This document shows positions 31,449-40,157 of a stretch of DNA of 64,000 nt, in pieces. The position numbers were made by a program, and so were the translations under genes. Source of the DNA: CAVUWL01 sp963700105. GTDB lineage: Bacteria > Actinomycetota > Thermoleophilia > Solirubrobacterales > 70-9. The notes under the pieces are model-generated. The model was not told where the DNA came from. It worked only from the letters and a program-made list of their open reading frames with translations, and did not search any database. Each line of letters begins with the position of its first letter. Within the stretch, counting starts at the first letter, position 1. The stretch covers positions 62,001 to 126,000 of the forward strand of contig CAVOWL010000004.1 in the NCBI GenBank assembly GCA_963700105.1. The letters are read 5' to 3'.

Positions 31449-32116
31449 TCCGGGTCGCCGTCAGCGGCGCGGCCGGAAAGATGGGTCAGGCCGTCTGTGA
31501 GGCGGTGGGCGCAGCCGCCGATACCTCGCTGGCGGGGGAGGCTGATCCAGCCCTTGGGGTGGAGCTCGCCGAGCTGCTCGGCGAGGCCGACGTCGTGGTC
31601 GATTTCACGCGGCCCGAGGTGGCCCTTGAAAACCTCGCGCTCTGCATGGGGGCGGGTGTTCACACCGTGTTGGGCACCACCGGTTTTGAGATTGGAGCGG
31701 CACGGGAGATCGTCGAGTCCGCCCCCGGGGAGGCAAATTGCTTCCTCGCCCCAAACTTTGCTATCGGCGCGGTCTTATTGATGGAGGCCTCGCGCCAGAT
31801 CGCCGCCCAGATGCCCGAGTGCGAGATCATCGAGCTGCACCACGACGGCAAGCTCGATAGCCCGTCGGGCACCGCAATTCGCACCGCCGAGCTGATCCGC
31901 CGCGCCGGTGGCTCGGTTCACGAGCCGATCCATTCGGTCCGACTGCCTGGTTTGGTCGCCCACCAGGAGGTCATCTTCGGCAGCGAGGGCCAGACCCTCA
32001 CCCTGCGCCACGACTCGATCGACCGTCGCTCCTTCATGCCCGGCGTGCTGCTGGCCGTGCGCAAGGTCGCCACGCTCGGCGAGCGCTTCACGGTTGGCCT
32101 GGAGAGCCTGTTTTAG
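31445..32116 (+). CDS. dapB: 4-hydroxy-tetrahydrodipicolinate reductase
   Basis: 223 residues, somewhat shorter than the usual 245-270. Rossmann motif G-A-A-G-K-M-G near residue 8, L-G-T-T-G-F at 76-81 and the catalytic signature E-L-H-H-D-G-K-L-D-S-P-S-G-T-A with His132, His133 and Lys136. Reduces the DapA product to tetrahydrodipicolinate in the lysine/diaminopimelate pathway. GTG start overlapping the M16 peptidase gene. dapA follows after 27 bases. Confidence 0.95.
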   Translation: MIRVAVSGAAGKMGQAVCEAVGAAADTSLAGEADPALGVELAELLGEADVVVDFTRPEVALENLALCMGAGVHTVLGTTGFEIGAAREIVESAPGEANCFLAPNFAIGAVLLMEASRQIAAQMPECEIIELHHDGKLDSPSGTAIRTAELIRRAGGSVHEPIHSVRLPGLVAHQEVIFGSEGQTLTLRHDSIDRRSFMPGVLLAVRKVATLGERFTVGLESLF

Positions 32117-32143
32117 AAGGATGGAGCGGATACCCTGACCTCG

Positions 32144-33019
32144 GTGGCGGCAATCCAAGGCGTGATCACGGCGATGGTGACCCCCTTCGATCAGGGGGGC
32201 GCGGTCGATCAGGCCGCGGCGAGGAAGCTTGCGGTGGCGCTGGTTGAGCACGGTTCCCACGGTGTCGTCGTTGCGGGTTCCACCGGTGAGGCCGCAACGC
32301 TCACCGATGCAGAGCAGATCTCCCTGCTCGCTGCGATCGTCGCGGAGATCGGCTCCGCGGCGACGGTGATCTGTGGCACCGGGACCAACGACACGCGCCA
32401 TTCCTGCGAGTTGACAAAGGCCGCGGCGCAGGCCGGAGCCGATGGCGCCCTGGTCGTCGCGCCTTATTACAACAAGCCCAATAAGGCCGGTCTGCGGGCT
32501 CACTTCGAGGCGGTCGCCGAGGCGGCGCCGGAGCTGCCGCTGGTCCTCTACAACATTCCCTCACGGGTGGTAATCAACATGGAGCCCGACTTCCTCAGCG
32601 AGCTCTCCTCGATCGAGAACGTGGTCGCGGTCAAGCAGGCAAACGATGACCAGCTCGGTCCGATCGAGGGCCTTGCCGTTTTCGCCGGCAACGATGATGC
32701 CTTCCTCAAGACCTTGGAATTTGGCGGTGCCGGGGGCATCTTGGTCGCCTCCCACATCGTCGGGACAAGGATGCGCGAGATGTGGGATTCAGCACAGGGC
32801 GGCGATCTGGAGCGCGCCAGGCAGATCGATTCTGAGCTGCAATCGCTGTTTGGGGCGCTCGCCGTGACCACCAACCCAATCCCGATCAAGGCGGCGCTGG
32901 AGATGTGCGGGCTGATCCCCTCGGGGCGGCTTCGCCTGCCCTTGGTTTCAGTCGATGCGGCGCAGCGGGCGGCGGTCAAGAGCGCCCTTGATGGCGCCGG
33001 GATTGCGGCCTCCAATTAG
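32144..33019 (+). CDS. dapA: 4-hydroxy-tetrahydrodipicolinate synthase
   Basis: 291 residues, normal length. Class I aldolase barrel. G-S-T-G-E-A-A-T-L (residues 45-53) binds pyruvate, Y-Y-N-K-P follows at 108-112 and Tyr136 lies in L-Y-N-I-P-S-R; the Schiff-base lysine is Lys164 in V-A-V-K-Q-A. Condenses pyruvate with aspartate semialdehyde. GTG start with TACCCT seven bases before it. The dapB-dapA-rnj order is common in Gram-positive bacteria. Confidence 0.95.
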   Translation: MAAIQGVITAMVTPFDQGGAVDQAAARKLAVALVEHGSHGVVVAGSTGEAATLTDAEQISLLAAIVAEIGSAATVICGTGTNDTRHSCELTKAAAQAGADGALVVAPYYNKPNKAGLRAHFEAVAEAAPELPLVLYNIPSRVVINMEPDFLSELSSIENVVAVKQANDDQLGPIEGLAVFAGNDDAFLKTLEFGGAGGILVASHIVGTRMREMWDSAQGGDLERARQIDSELQSLFGALAVTTNPIPIKAALEMCGLIPSGRLRLPLVSVDAAQRAAVKSALDGAGIAASN

Positions 33020-33050
33020 TCCTTTGAGGAGAGGTTGAGGTGATCGAATA

Positions 33051-34715
33051 GTGGCTGAGAAGACGCTTCGGGTGCTACCGCTCGGTGGGCTGGGAGAGAT
33101 TGGCAAGAACATGACCGTGGTCGAATACGCGGGACGGATCATCGTCGTCGACACGGGCTTGATGTTTCCCACCTCAGAGATGCCCGGGATCGATCTGGTC
33201 TTGCCCGACTTCTCCTACCTGCGTGATCGCGCCGCCGATATCGAGGCGATCGTCCTTACCCACGGCCACGAGGACCATGTCGGCGCGCTCCCCTACGTGC
33301 TGCGTGAGATCGGCGAGCCGCCGGTGATCTATGGCGGCCTGCTGACGATCGCGATGGTGCGTTCCAAGCTCGATGAGCACAAGCTCTCAAATGCCCCCCT
33401 CAAGGAGCTGGCGGCGGGGGAGAGGGTGCAGCTGGGCCCCTTCGGCCTCGAGCTGATCCACCTCTCGCACTCGATTCCGGACATGCGCGCGGTTCTGATC
33501 GGCACCGAGCTGGGCTCGGTGCTTCTGACCGGGGATTACAAGTTTGACCAGACACCGGTTGACGGGCAGCCAGCCGACATCTCCCGACTTGCCGAGGTCG
33601 GTCGCGAGGGACTGCTGCTGCTATGTGGCGATTCGACCAACGCCGATCGCCCCGGCATTGCACCCTCGGAGTCAAGCGTCGGGCCGGCCCTGCTGGAGAC
33701 CTTTCGCTCCTGCGAGGGCCGAATAGTCGTCACCTCCTTTGCCTCGAACATTCACCGCGTGCAGCAGGTGATCGACGCGGCGATCAAGCTCGACCGCAGG
33801 GTGGCCCTGGTCGGTCGCTCGATGCGAAAGAACTTCAAGATCGCCTCCAACCTGGGGATGGCCGAGGCGCCGAGCGGATTGTTCATTCAGCCGCGCGAGA
33901 TCTCCAACTTCCCCGACGAGAAGGTGGTGGTGATCTCGACCGGGAGCCAGGGCGAGCCGCTCTCGGCGCTGCGACGGATGGCAAACAACGACCATCGCGA
34001 TGTCGAGCTTCATTCCGGTGACACGGTGGTGTTTTCAGCCACACCGGTGCCGGGCAATGAGCGGGCGGTCAACGAGACGATCGACAGGATCTATGAGATC
34101 GGTGCGAGGGTTGTGACCGCCAAAGATGCCCCGATCCACGCCTCTGGCCATGGTGGCCAGGAGGAGCTGAAGCTGATGATCAACCTGACAAAGCCCCGCT
34201 ACGTGCTCCCCGTTCATGGCGACCACAAGAGGTTGCGCCTGCATGCCGAGTTGGCCCACTCCCTCGGAATCGATCCCGAGCGGGTCTTTCAGGGCAGTAA
34301 CGGCGTTGCGCTTGAATTCGATCAGGCCGGGGCACGCCTCGGAGAGGACGTCCACGCCGGCACGATCTTCGTCGATGGGGTCGACATCGGCGACCCCGAC
34401 GACGTTGCCCTGCGCGATCGACGCGAAATCTCAGCCGATGGCATATTCATCGTCGTCGCGACGATCTCCTCCGATGACGGCAGCGTCGTCGCCGATCCGG
34501 AGGTCATCTTTCGAGGCGTCGCCTTCCTCGAGGAGGCCGACGCCCTGATCGAAGAGCTGCGCGACGTGATCGAAGACTGCCTCGAGGACGCGGCCCGAGC
34601 CGGCACCCGGGAGCTGCCGCTGATCCAAGAAGACCTCCACGATGCGGTTGGAAAGTTCGCCTATGAAAAGCTGAAGCGCCGTCCGATGGTGCTGCCGGTC
34701 GTGGTCGAGGTCTGA
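33051..34715 (+). CDS. rnj: Ribonuclease J
   Basis: 554 residues. Metallo-beta-lactamase core with H-G-H-E-D-H-V-G-A at residues 71-79, then the beta-CASP domain with G-D-S-T-N-A-D-R and a late S-G-H-G-G-Q-E-E-L, and a C-terminal domain. 5'-3' exo- and endoribonuclease for rRNA maturation and mRNA decay. The GTG start has an unusually complete Shine-Dalgarno (GAGGTGATC, 33037-33045). Last gene of the run; two strong hairpins follow. Confidence 0.95.
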   Translation: MAEKTLRVLPLGGLGEIGKNMTVVEYAGRIIVVDTGLMFPTSEMPGIDLVLPDFSYLRDRAADIEAIVLTHGHEDHVGALPYVLREIGEPPVIYGGLLTIAMVRSKLDEHKLSNAPLKELAAGERVQLGPFGLELIHLSHSIPDMRAVLIGTELGSVLLTGDYKFDQTPVDGQPADISRLAEVGREGLLLLCGDSTNADRPGIAPSESSVGPALLETFRSCEGRIVVTSFASNIHRVQQVIDAAIKLDRRVALVGRSMRKNFKIASNLGMAEAPSGLFIQPREISNFPDEKVVVISTGSQGEPLSALRRMANNDHRDVELHSGDTVVFSATPVPGNERAVNETIDRIYEIGARVVTAKDAPIHASGHGGQEELKLMINLTKPRYVLPVHGDHKRLRLHAELAHSLGIDPERVFQGSNGVALEFDQAGARLGEDVHAGTIFVDGVDIGDPDDVALRDRREISADGIFIVVATISSDDGSVVADPEVIFRGVAFLEEADALIEELRDVIEDCLEDAARAGTRELPLIQEDLHDAVGKFAYEKLKRRPMVLPVVVEV

Positions 34716-34722
34716 AGAAAAA

Positions 34723-34759
34723 GCCGCCGGGCCCAAAGGGAGGGGGAGGGCCCGGCGGC
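34723..34759. terminator. Perfect 12-bp hairpin after rnj
   Basis: GCCGCCGGGCCC (34723-34734) pairs fully with GGGCCCGGCGGC (34748-34759) around a purine-rich loop, eight bases after the rnj stop. An A tract (34717-34722) precedes it, so on the minus strand it is followed by T residues and would stop the histidine kinase transcript. Confidence 0.7.
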
Positions 34760-34766
34760 AAGTCGA

Positions 34767-34803
34767 GCCCGCCGGGGTGGTGTTGGGGAGATCCCCGGCG
34801 GGC
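34767..34803. terminator. Second perfect hairpin between convergent genes
   Basis: GCCCGCCGGGG (34767-34777) pairs fully with CCCCGGCGGGC (34793-34803). With the first hairpin it forms a double barrier between rnj and the convergent kinase gene. Confidence 0.65.
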
Positions 34804-34841
34804 CCGTGTGTCTCGTCCGCTGCTGAAATTACGGAGATGGT

Positions 34842-36314
34842 TTAAAGCGCCTCTAAAGGGCTGCCAATCGCGGCATCAGACTTCGCGAGCGGCAGCTTAA
34901 CCCGGAACATCGCGCCGCCAAGATCGGATTCGGTCGCCTCCACAACACCACCGTGCGAGGTTGCTACGGATCTGACGATCGCCAGGCCGAGGCCGGTTCC
35001 CGGTCCGCCGGCAAGATCGGCGGGGCCGGCGCCGCGCACGAAGCGGTCAAAGATCTGATCACGCAGCTCAGGCGCGATCCCGGGGCCGTCGTCGCAGACC
35101 TCCAAGACGACGTCCGCGCCCTCCGCGCGCAGGCGCAGCTCGATGCGTGAGCGGGGCGGCGTGTGATGGGCGGCGTTGTCGAGCAGGTTGACGACCATCC
35201 GGTGCAGCTCATCGGGGTTGCCCTCGAGCATGATTGGGTGAGGGTTGTCGACGCTGAGTTCGCGCTCGCCCATCATCGGGGCGACCTCGACGGCGGCGTT
35301 GCCGGCGATTTCTGCGAAGTCACAGCGTCGTCGTTCACCAATTCGCCCCGCATCGGCGCGGGCGAGCAGCAAGAGATCGCCCACAAGTCGGCTCATCCGG
35401 CGCGAGGAGCGAAGCGCCGAGTCGATCATCTCGCGGTCTTCTCCCTGACCGGAGGCCCGAAGCGATGCCTGCAGCAGCTCGAGGTTGGCGAGCACGCTGG
35501 TCAGCGGCGTGCGCAGCTCGTGGGAGGCATCGGCGACGAACTCCCGCTGCTTTTTCATCGCCCCCTCGCGCTCGGCGCGGGCCGCGTCAAGCGAGCGCAG
35601 CATCTGCTCAAGGGTGCGGGCCAGCTCGCCGATCTCATCATCGGCCCGCGGCTGGGGCATCGTGCGAGAGGGATCACGGGTGTCGGCGATATCGCGGGCG
35701 GTGGCGGTCAGCGAGGCGATCGGTCGCATCGCGCGGCTTGCGATCGCAAGCCCCGAGAGGCTGGCGAGCAGGGTGCCACCGAGGACGCCGGCCGCGATCA
35801 GCAACCAGAGTCGACTGACCGTCGAATCGACTTCCTCCTCGCTGCGTGCGTACTGGACATAGCCGACCACGGTTCCGCTCGGGTCAAGGACGGCCGCGGC
35901 GGCGACCCGCAGTTGCCCCACTTCGGTGATTCCCGAGCCGACCGCCCCCAGGTCCACCGTGTGGGGGGGCGGGGGCCATGATTCAAGGACCTGGCCGTCG
36001 CGGCTGAGCACTCGAGCGGTCGCGTCGTTTGAGAGTGAGTAGTCGCGCAGGCGGGGACTCTCAACGAGCGGCAGCCCGATCGGGCTGGCGATGATTTTCG
36101 TGTTGGAAGCAAGGGTCGAGGCACCGCCGCGCAGCTCGCGGTCAAAGTCGCTGCGCACCCGTTCGGCGGCCAGGTTGCCGATCACGGCGGCAAAGACGAT
36201 CAGGATACCCAGCGTGAGGCCGGCCGAGGCGGCGGCAAGGCGCCAGCGCACCGGCCAGCTTCCGGGCCGCCAGCTGCGGCGCTTGCCCGCGCCGCGGATG
36301 GGGCCCCTTGGCAT
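34842..36314 (-). CDS. Sensor histidine kinase
   Basis: 490 residues. TM1 at about 25-50, an extracytoplasmic sensor domain (50-168), TM2 at about 170-192, then a HAMP domain (193-245). The dimerisation domain has F-V-A-D-A-S-H265-E-L-R-T-P, and the ATPase domain has V-V-N-L-L-D-N-A-A-H-H-T, D-D-G-P-G-I and G-T-G-L-G-L-A-I-V. It autophosphorylates on His265 and passes phosphate to the regulator encoded just upstream. MprB/CutS-like architecture; the signal is unknown. It starts two bases after the regulator stop. Confidence 0.94.
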   Translation of the reverse strand: MPRGPIRGAGKRRSWRPGSWPVRWRLAAASAGLTLGILIVFAAVIGNLAAERVRSDFDRELRGGASTLASNTKIIASPIGLPLVESPRLRDYSLSNDATARVLSRDGQVLESWPPPPHTVDLGAVGSGITEVGQLRVAAAAVLDPSGTVVGYVQYARSEEEVDSTVSRLWLLIAAGVLGGTLLASLSGLAIASRAMRPIASLTATARDIADTRDPSRTMPQPRADDEIGELARTLEQMLRSLDAARAEREGAMKKQREFVADASHELRTPLTSVLANLELLQASLRASGQGEDREMIDSALRSSRRMSRLVGDLLLLARADAGRIGERRRCDFAEIAGNAAVEVAPMMGERELSVDNPHPIMLEGNPDELHRMVVNLLDNAAHHTPPRSRIELRLRAEGADVVLEVCDDGPGIAPELRDQIFDRFVRGAGPADLAGGPGTGLGLAIVRSVATSHGGVVEATESDLGGAMFRVKLPLAKSDAAIGSPLEAL

Positions 36315-36316
36315 GC

Positions 36317-37009
36317 CTACTCCTTGAGCACGTAGCCGGCGCCGCGTTTGGTGTGAAGCAGCCGTGGCTCCCCTCCCGCCTCAAGCTTTCGCCTCAGATT
36401 GGAGATAAAGACGTCGATCGTGTTCGTCGCTGCCATCGGGTCATAGCCCCATACCTCATCGAGCAGTCGCTCCCGTGAGATCACCAGCTTCTGGTTTCGC
36501 ATCAGGTACTCGAGCAGCTCGAACTCGCGATTGGTCAACTCGATCTCTCGGCTGCCGCGGCTCACCTCGCGGGTGTCTGGATTGAGCTGCAGGTCGGCGA
36601 CGGCGATCGAGGCGGCCCCGCGCGGTGGCCTGCGCCGCAGCAGGGCGCGGATCCGAGCCAGGAGCTCCTGGCGCTCAAAGGGCTTAACCAGGTAGTCATC
36701 GGCACCGCTGTCAAGTCCCGCCACCCGATCCTCGGTCTCGGCCCGAGCCGTCAGCATCAGGATCGGCACGTCCCCGTCGGCGCGGAGCTGCTTGCAGACC
36801 TCGACCCCATCGAGTCGGGGCAGGCCGAGGTCGAGCACGACGAGGTCGGGAATGAAGCCGGCGGCGACGTCAAGGGCCTCGACGCCGTCGGCGGAGGTCC
36901 GCACCTCATAGCCCTCGTTGCGCAGCGAGCGCCGCAGGACGTCGGCGATATCAGTGTCATCCTCGACGACTAGAACCCGCCCGCTGGCGGGCTCGATATT
37001 GGTCAGCAT
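36317..37009 (-). CDS. OmpR-family response regulator
   Basis: 230 residues. The receiver domain has D17-D18, the phosphoacceptor D60 in V-V-L-D-L-G-L-P and K-P-F at about 110. The C-terminal winged helix (about 135-230) has E-L-T-N-R-E-F-E-L-L-E-Y-L and V-W-G-Y-D...R-R-K-L-E-A-G. TAACAT six bases before the ATG suggests a leaderless mRNA. A direct repeat TTTAG-N6-TTTAG upstream may be its own binding site. First gene of a two-gene operon. Confidence 0.95.
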   Translation of the reverse strand: MLTNIEPASGRVLVVEDDTDIADVLRRSLRNEGYEVRTSADGVEALDVAAGFIPDLVVLDLGLPRLDGVEVCKQLRADGDVPILMLTARAETEDRVAGLDSGADDYLVKPFERQELLARIRALLRRRPPRGAASIAVADLQLNPDTREVSRGSREIELTNREFELLEYLMRNQKLVISRERLLDEVWGYDPMAATNTIDVFISNLRRKLEAGGEPRLLHTKRGAGYVLKE

Positions 37010-37048
37010 GTATCGATGTTAGCCCGCCGTCGTAGCGGTCCAGTTGGG

Positions 37049-37065
37049 TTTTAGCGCGAATTTAG
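37049..37065. promoter_or_regulatory. Direct repeat, possible response-regulator site
   Basis: TTTAG occurs at 37050-37054 and 37061-37065, 11 bases apart (about one helical turn), about 40 bases upstream of the response regulator start and in the divergent region shared with ftsK. This spacing is typical of OmpR-family tandem binding. Confidence 0.4.
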
Positions 37066-37206
37066 AGCCGTCAGGGCCAGGCCGAGCCGTCTCCGGCTTC
37101 ATTTGGGCATCGACTCAGGACCGAGTCGGGAAAGCACCGCCGCCCGCAGTGAGCGCCGCCGGGAGAGCCGCCTGGCGCAGGGGAGCGGGGCCAGGCGTCG
37201 AAGCGT

Positions 37207-39372
37207 GTGCGCATGTTCGTGCGACAAAAGCGCGCCAGACCACCGCGGCGCTCTAAGGCGAAGCCGGCGTCGCGACTTCGGCGCCCGCGACTTCCCGGCG
37301 GCCTGCAACAACGACACCTCGACCTGATCGGGTTGTTGATGATCGCCTTTGGCGTCTACCTGGTGTTCATCCTCTTTTTTGGCTGGAATGGGGGCAAGGT
37401 TGGCTACGGTGCCAAAACCGCACTCGATTATCTGGTCGGCGGGGTTGGGGCACGGATCTTCACCGTCTTGATCCTGGCGATCGGCGCGGTGTTGGTCAGT
37501 GGTTCCTCGATCTCCTCGGTCTCGCGGGGATTTGGCCGGGGTCTGCGGCGCCTATTCCTCGGCGGAAGGGACATGGCGCAAACGGTGATCAAGACTCGGA
37601 AGGGAGGGCCGCAGGGCAAGGGGTCGGCGTTTGAGACCGTCGCCGGACCGACCGATGTGATGAGCACCTACCCCGAGGCCGATGAGTTTGAGCCGACCGT
37701 GGCGCTGGTTGAGAGCTCCGAGGGCGGGGAGGAGGAGACCCAGGACTTCAATCAGGAGCTTGACGATCTCGAGTCCTCAGCCACCGTTGAGACTCGGGAG
37801 ATAGCCGCTTCGGATGAGCAGCCGCAGCCGCTGACGCCGATGGGTCAGCCCCGGGGAGTGACGATGTCAGAGGAAATCGATTACCGCCCGCCGCCACGCA
37901 AAGTGCTTGAGAAGGGCAAGGGCGACAAGGGACCCGACCCGCGCGACCATGAAGTGATTGGCCGCAAGCTGGTCGAGACCCTCGGACACTTTGGGGTTGA
38001 GGCGAGGATCGTCGGGGTCGTCAGCGGCCCGCACGTGTCGCGTTTTGAGCTCCGTCTGGCGCCCGGTATCAAGGTGAAGAAGGTCACCGAGCTCGCCAAC
38101 GACCTCGCCTATTCGCTGGCCTCGACCGATATCCGCATCCTCGCCCCGATCCCCGGCAAGCAGGCAGTTGGGGTCGAGGTTCCCAACACGCGACGGCGGA
38201 TCGTGCGGCTTGGCGACATCTATGCAGGTCGACCGGAGAAGACCTCGCCGCTTGTCGCCTGGCTCGGCAAAGGGATCGACGGCAACGCGGTCTGGACCGA
38301 TCTGGCGAAGATGCCGCACGTGTTGGTCGCCGGAACCACCGGTTCGGGCAAGTCGGGATGCGTCAACGCAATTCTCTCCTCAATCCTGATGCAAGCCTCA
38401 CCCAATGAGGTTCGCCTCGTCCTCGTAGATCCCAAGCAGGTCGAGCTAAACCACTACGAGCACATTCCCCACCTGCTGACGCCGGTCGTTACCTCACCGC
38501 GGCTCGCCGCCAACGTGCTGGCCAATCTGATCGGTGAGATGGAGAGTCGCTACGCGATCATGGGCCAGGCGCGCTGTCGCAATCTGGGCGAGCTCAATCG
38601 AGCCCGTCTCAAGACCGGTGAGGCCCCCTTGCCCCACATCCTCTGCGTGATCGATGAGCTCGCCGATCTGATGATGGTCGCGCCAGCCGAGGTGGAGGAC
38701 TCGATCATCCGCCTCGCCCAGAAGTCGCGCGCCACCGGCATCCACCTCGTGCTGGCCACCCAGCGGCCCTCCACCGACATCATCACGGGCACGATCAAGG
38801 TCAACATTCCGGCCCGAATCGCCTTCGCGGTCTCTTCTCAGACCGATTCACGGGTGATCCTTGATCAGGGTGGGGCGGAGGCGCTGCTCGGTCAGGGCGA
38901 CATGCTATTTCGCGGGGCCGGAACCTCCAAGCTGCAGCGGGTCCAGGGAGCCTTCATCACAGAGGATGAGATTGCCCGGATCACCAACCACTGGGCCAAG
39001 CAGGGCGAGCCGGAATTTGAGGCCGAGCTTTTGGAGACGCGCGAGGAGCTCAGCGAGGAGGGTGCGGAGGGCGATTTTGATCCCGATTGCGACGACCTCC
39101 TCGACGATGCGATCCGCCTGGTAGTGCAGACCGACACCGCTTCGGTGTCGATGATCCAGCGCCGCCTGCGGGTCGGCTACACCCGCGCCGGGAGGCTGAT
39201 CGACATGCTGGAGCGACGCGGAGTGATCTCCGGTTATGAGGGCTCAAAGCCACGCCAGGTACTGATCACCGAGGCCGATCTCAACCGCGTCCTTGAGCCC
39301 CAGCAGCCGTTGCCACGCGCAGCGGGGGCCGCTGCCCGAGCTGTCGGTATCGAGTCCGACGGCGACGCCTAG
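37207..39372 (+). CDS. ftsK: DNA translocase FtsK/SpoIIIE
   Basis: 721 residues. A basic N-terminus is followed by two or three membrane segments (about residues 38-100), fewer than the classical four. An acidic linker (145-215), then the alpha domain (220-310), the RecA-like motor with Walker A G-T-T-G-S-G-K-S (376-383) and Walker B I-D-E-L-A-D-L, and the winged-helix gamma domain at the C-terminus (about 640-700, S-M-I-Q-R-R-L-R-V-G-Y) that reads orienting DNA sequences. It clears chromosomes from the division septum. The start GTG 37207 is tentative; ATG 37213 is equally possible. Confidence 0.94.
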   Translation: MRMFVRQKRARPPRRSKAKPASRLRRPRLPGGLQQRHLDLIGLLMIAFGVYLVFILFFGWNGGKVGYGAKTALDYLVGGVGARIFTVLILAIGAVLVSGSSISSVSRGFGRGLRRLFLGGRDMAQTVIKTRKGGPQGKGSAFETVAGPTDVMSTYPEADEFEPTVALVESSEGGEEETQDFNQELDDLESSATVETREIAASDEQPQPLTPMGQPRGVTMSEEIDYRPPPRKVLEKGKGDKGPDPRDHEVIGRKLVETLGHFGVEARIVGVVSGPHVSRFELRLAPGIKVKKVTELANDLAYSLASTDIRILAPIPGKQAVGVEVPNTRRRIVRLGDIYAGRPEKTSPLVAWLGKGIDGNAVWTDLAKMPHVLVAGTTGSGKSGCVNAILSSILMQASPNEVRLVLVDPKQVELNHYEHIPHLLTPVVTSPRLAANVLANLIGEMESRYAIMGQARCRNLGELNRARLKTGEAPLPHILCVIDELADLMMVAPAEVEDSIIRLAQKSRATGIHLVLATQRPSTDIITGTIKVNIPARIAFAVSSQTDSRVILDQGGAEALLGQGDMLFRGAGTSKLQRVQGAFITEDEIARITNHWAKQGEPEFEAELLETREELSEEGAEGDFDPDCDDLLDDAIRLVVQTDTASVSMIQRRLRVGYTRAGRLIDMLERRGVISGYEGSKPRQVLITEADLNRVLEPQQPLPRAAGAAARAVGIESDGDA

Positions 39373-39416
39373 GCCCTGGCTCGCTGCCCGCGGTGGCAAA
39401 CGGCCACAATAGGAAC

Positions 39417-40157
39417 GTGCAAAACAGCGTTGGACCAACCCTTCGCGAGGCGCGGAACCGCCGCAAAATTGGCCTTTCCGAGGTCGAGGCAGCGACCAAG
39501 ATTCGGCTCCGCTACCTGCGCGCGATGGAGAACGAGGAGTGGGATCTACTGCCAGGGGGTTCCTACACCCGGAGCTTCATCCGCACCTATGCCTCTTTTC
39601 TCGGACTCGACGGAGAGCGCCTGGCCGATGAGTACCGACGTGGTAGCGAGCCGGCTCCGGGCGAGCCGGCTCCCGTCTCCCCGCGCCGCCCGCGGCGCCG
39701 CCCCAGGTTCTCCAGTCGAGCCCTCACCGCGATCGTCACGCTGTGCATGCTGGCGATCTTGATCGCGGTCGGGCTCTCAAGCGGCGGTGGCGGTGGCGGC
39801 GCCAATCAGCAGCGACACCGCGCCCGACCCAGCGTCCGTCCGCCCGCCTTAAAGCCGGCATCTCAGCGCCAGCGCGGAGTCACCTTGCGCCTCGTGGCAA
39901 CGGCAGAAGTCTGGGTCTGCCTACTCGACGGCTCCGGCGCGCGACTGATCGACGGACAGATCCTCAGCGCCGGCAGCCGAGTAGGTCCGTATCACTCCGG
40001 TAGCTTCACCGTCTCCCTCGGGAACGGGGAAGTCTCGATGAAGATCAACGGACACAAGGCCAGCACCGAAGCGACGTCGGGCCCGATCGGCTACTCGATC
40101 GACCCCCGGGGACGGCTGGTGGTTTTACCCGCAAGCCAGCGTCCCACCTGCACATGA
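39417..40157 (+). CDS. RodZ-like helix-turn-helix membrane protein
   Basis: About 246 residues. The N-terminal HTH_25 domain (L-R-E-A-R-N-R-R-K-I-G-L-S-E-V-E, then T-K-I-R-L-R-Y-L-R-A-M-E-N-E) has the RodZ pattern, then Y-T-R-S-F-I-R-T-Y-A. One membrane helix (about residues 105-125), a Gly-rich linker and a C-terminal DUF4115-like beta domain (about 155-240) follow. RodZ links MreB to the wall machinery; here a similar envelope or shape role is inferred. Start GTG 39417 has CACAAT six bases upstream; GTG 39393 would add eight residues. The stop overlaps cinA. Confidence 0.82.
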   Translation: MQNSVGPTLREARNRRKIGLSEVEAATKIRLRYLRAMENEEWDLLPGGSYTRSFIRTYASFLGLDGERLADEYRRGSEPAPGEPAPVSPRRPRRRPRFSSRALTAIVTLCMLAILIAVGLSSGGGGGGANQQRHRARPSVRPPALKPASQRQRGVTLRLVATAEVWVCLLDGSGARLIDGQILSAGSRVGPYHSGSFTVSLGNGEVSMKINGHKASTEATSGPIGYSIDPRGRLVVLPASQRPTCT

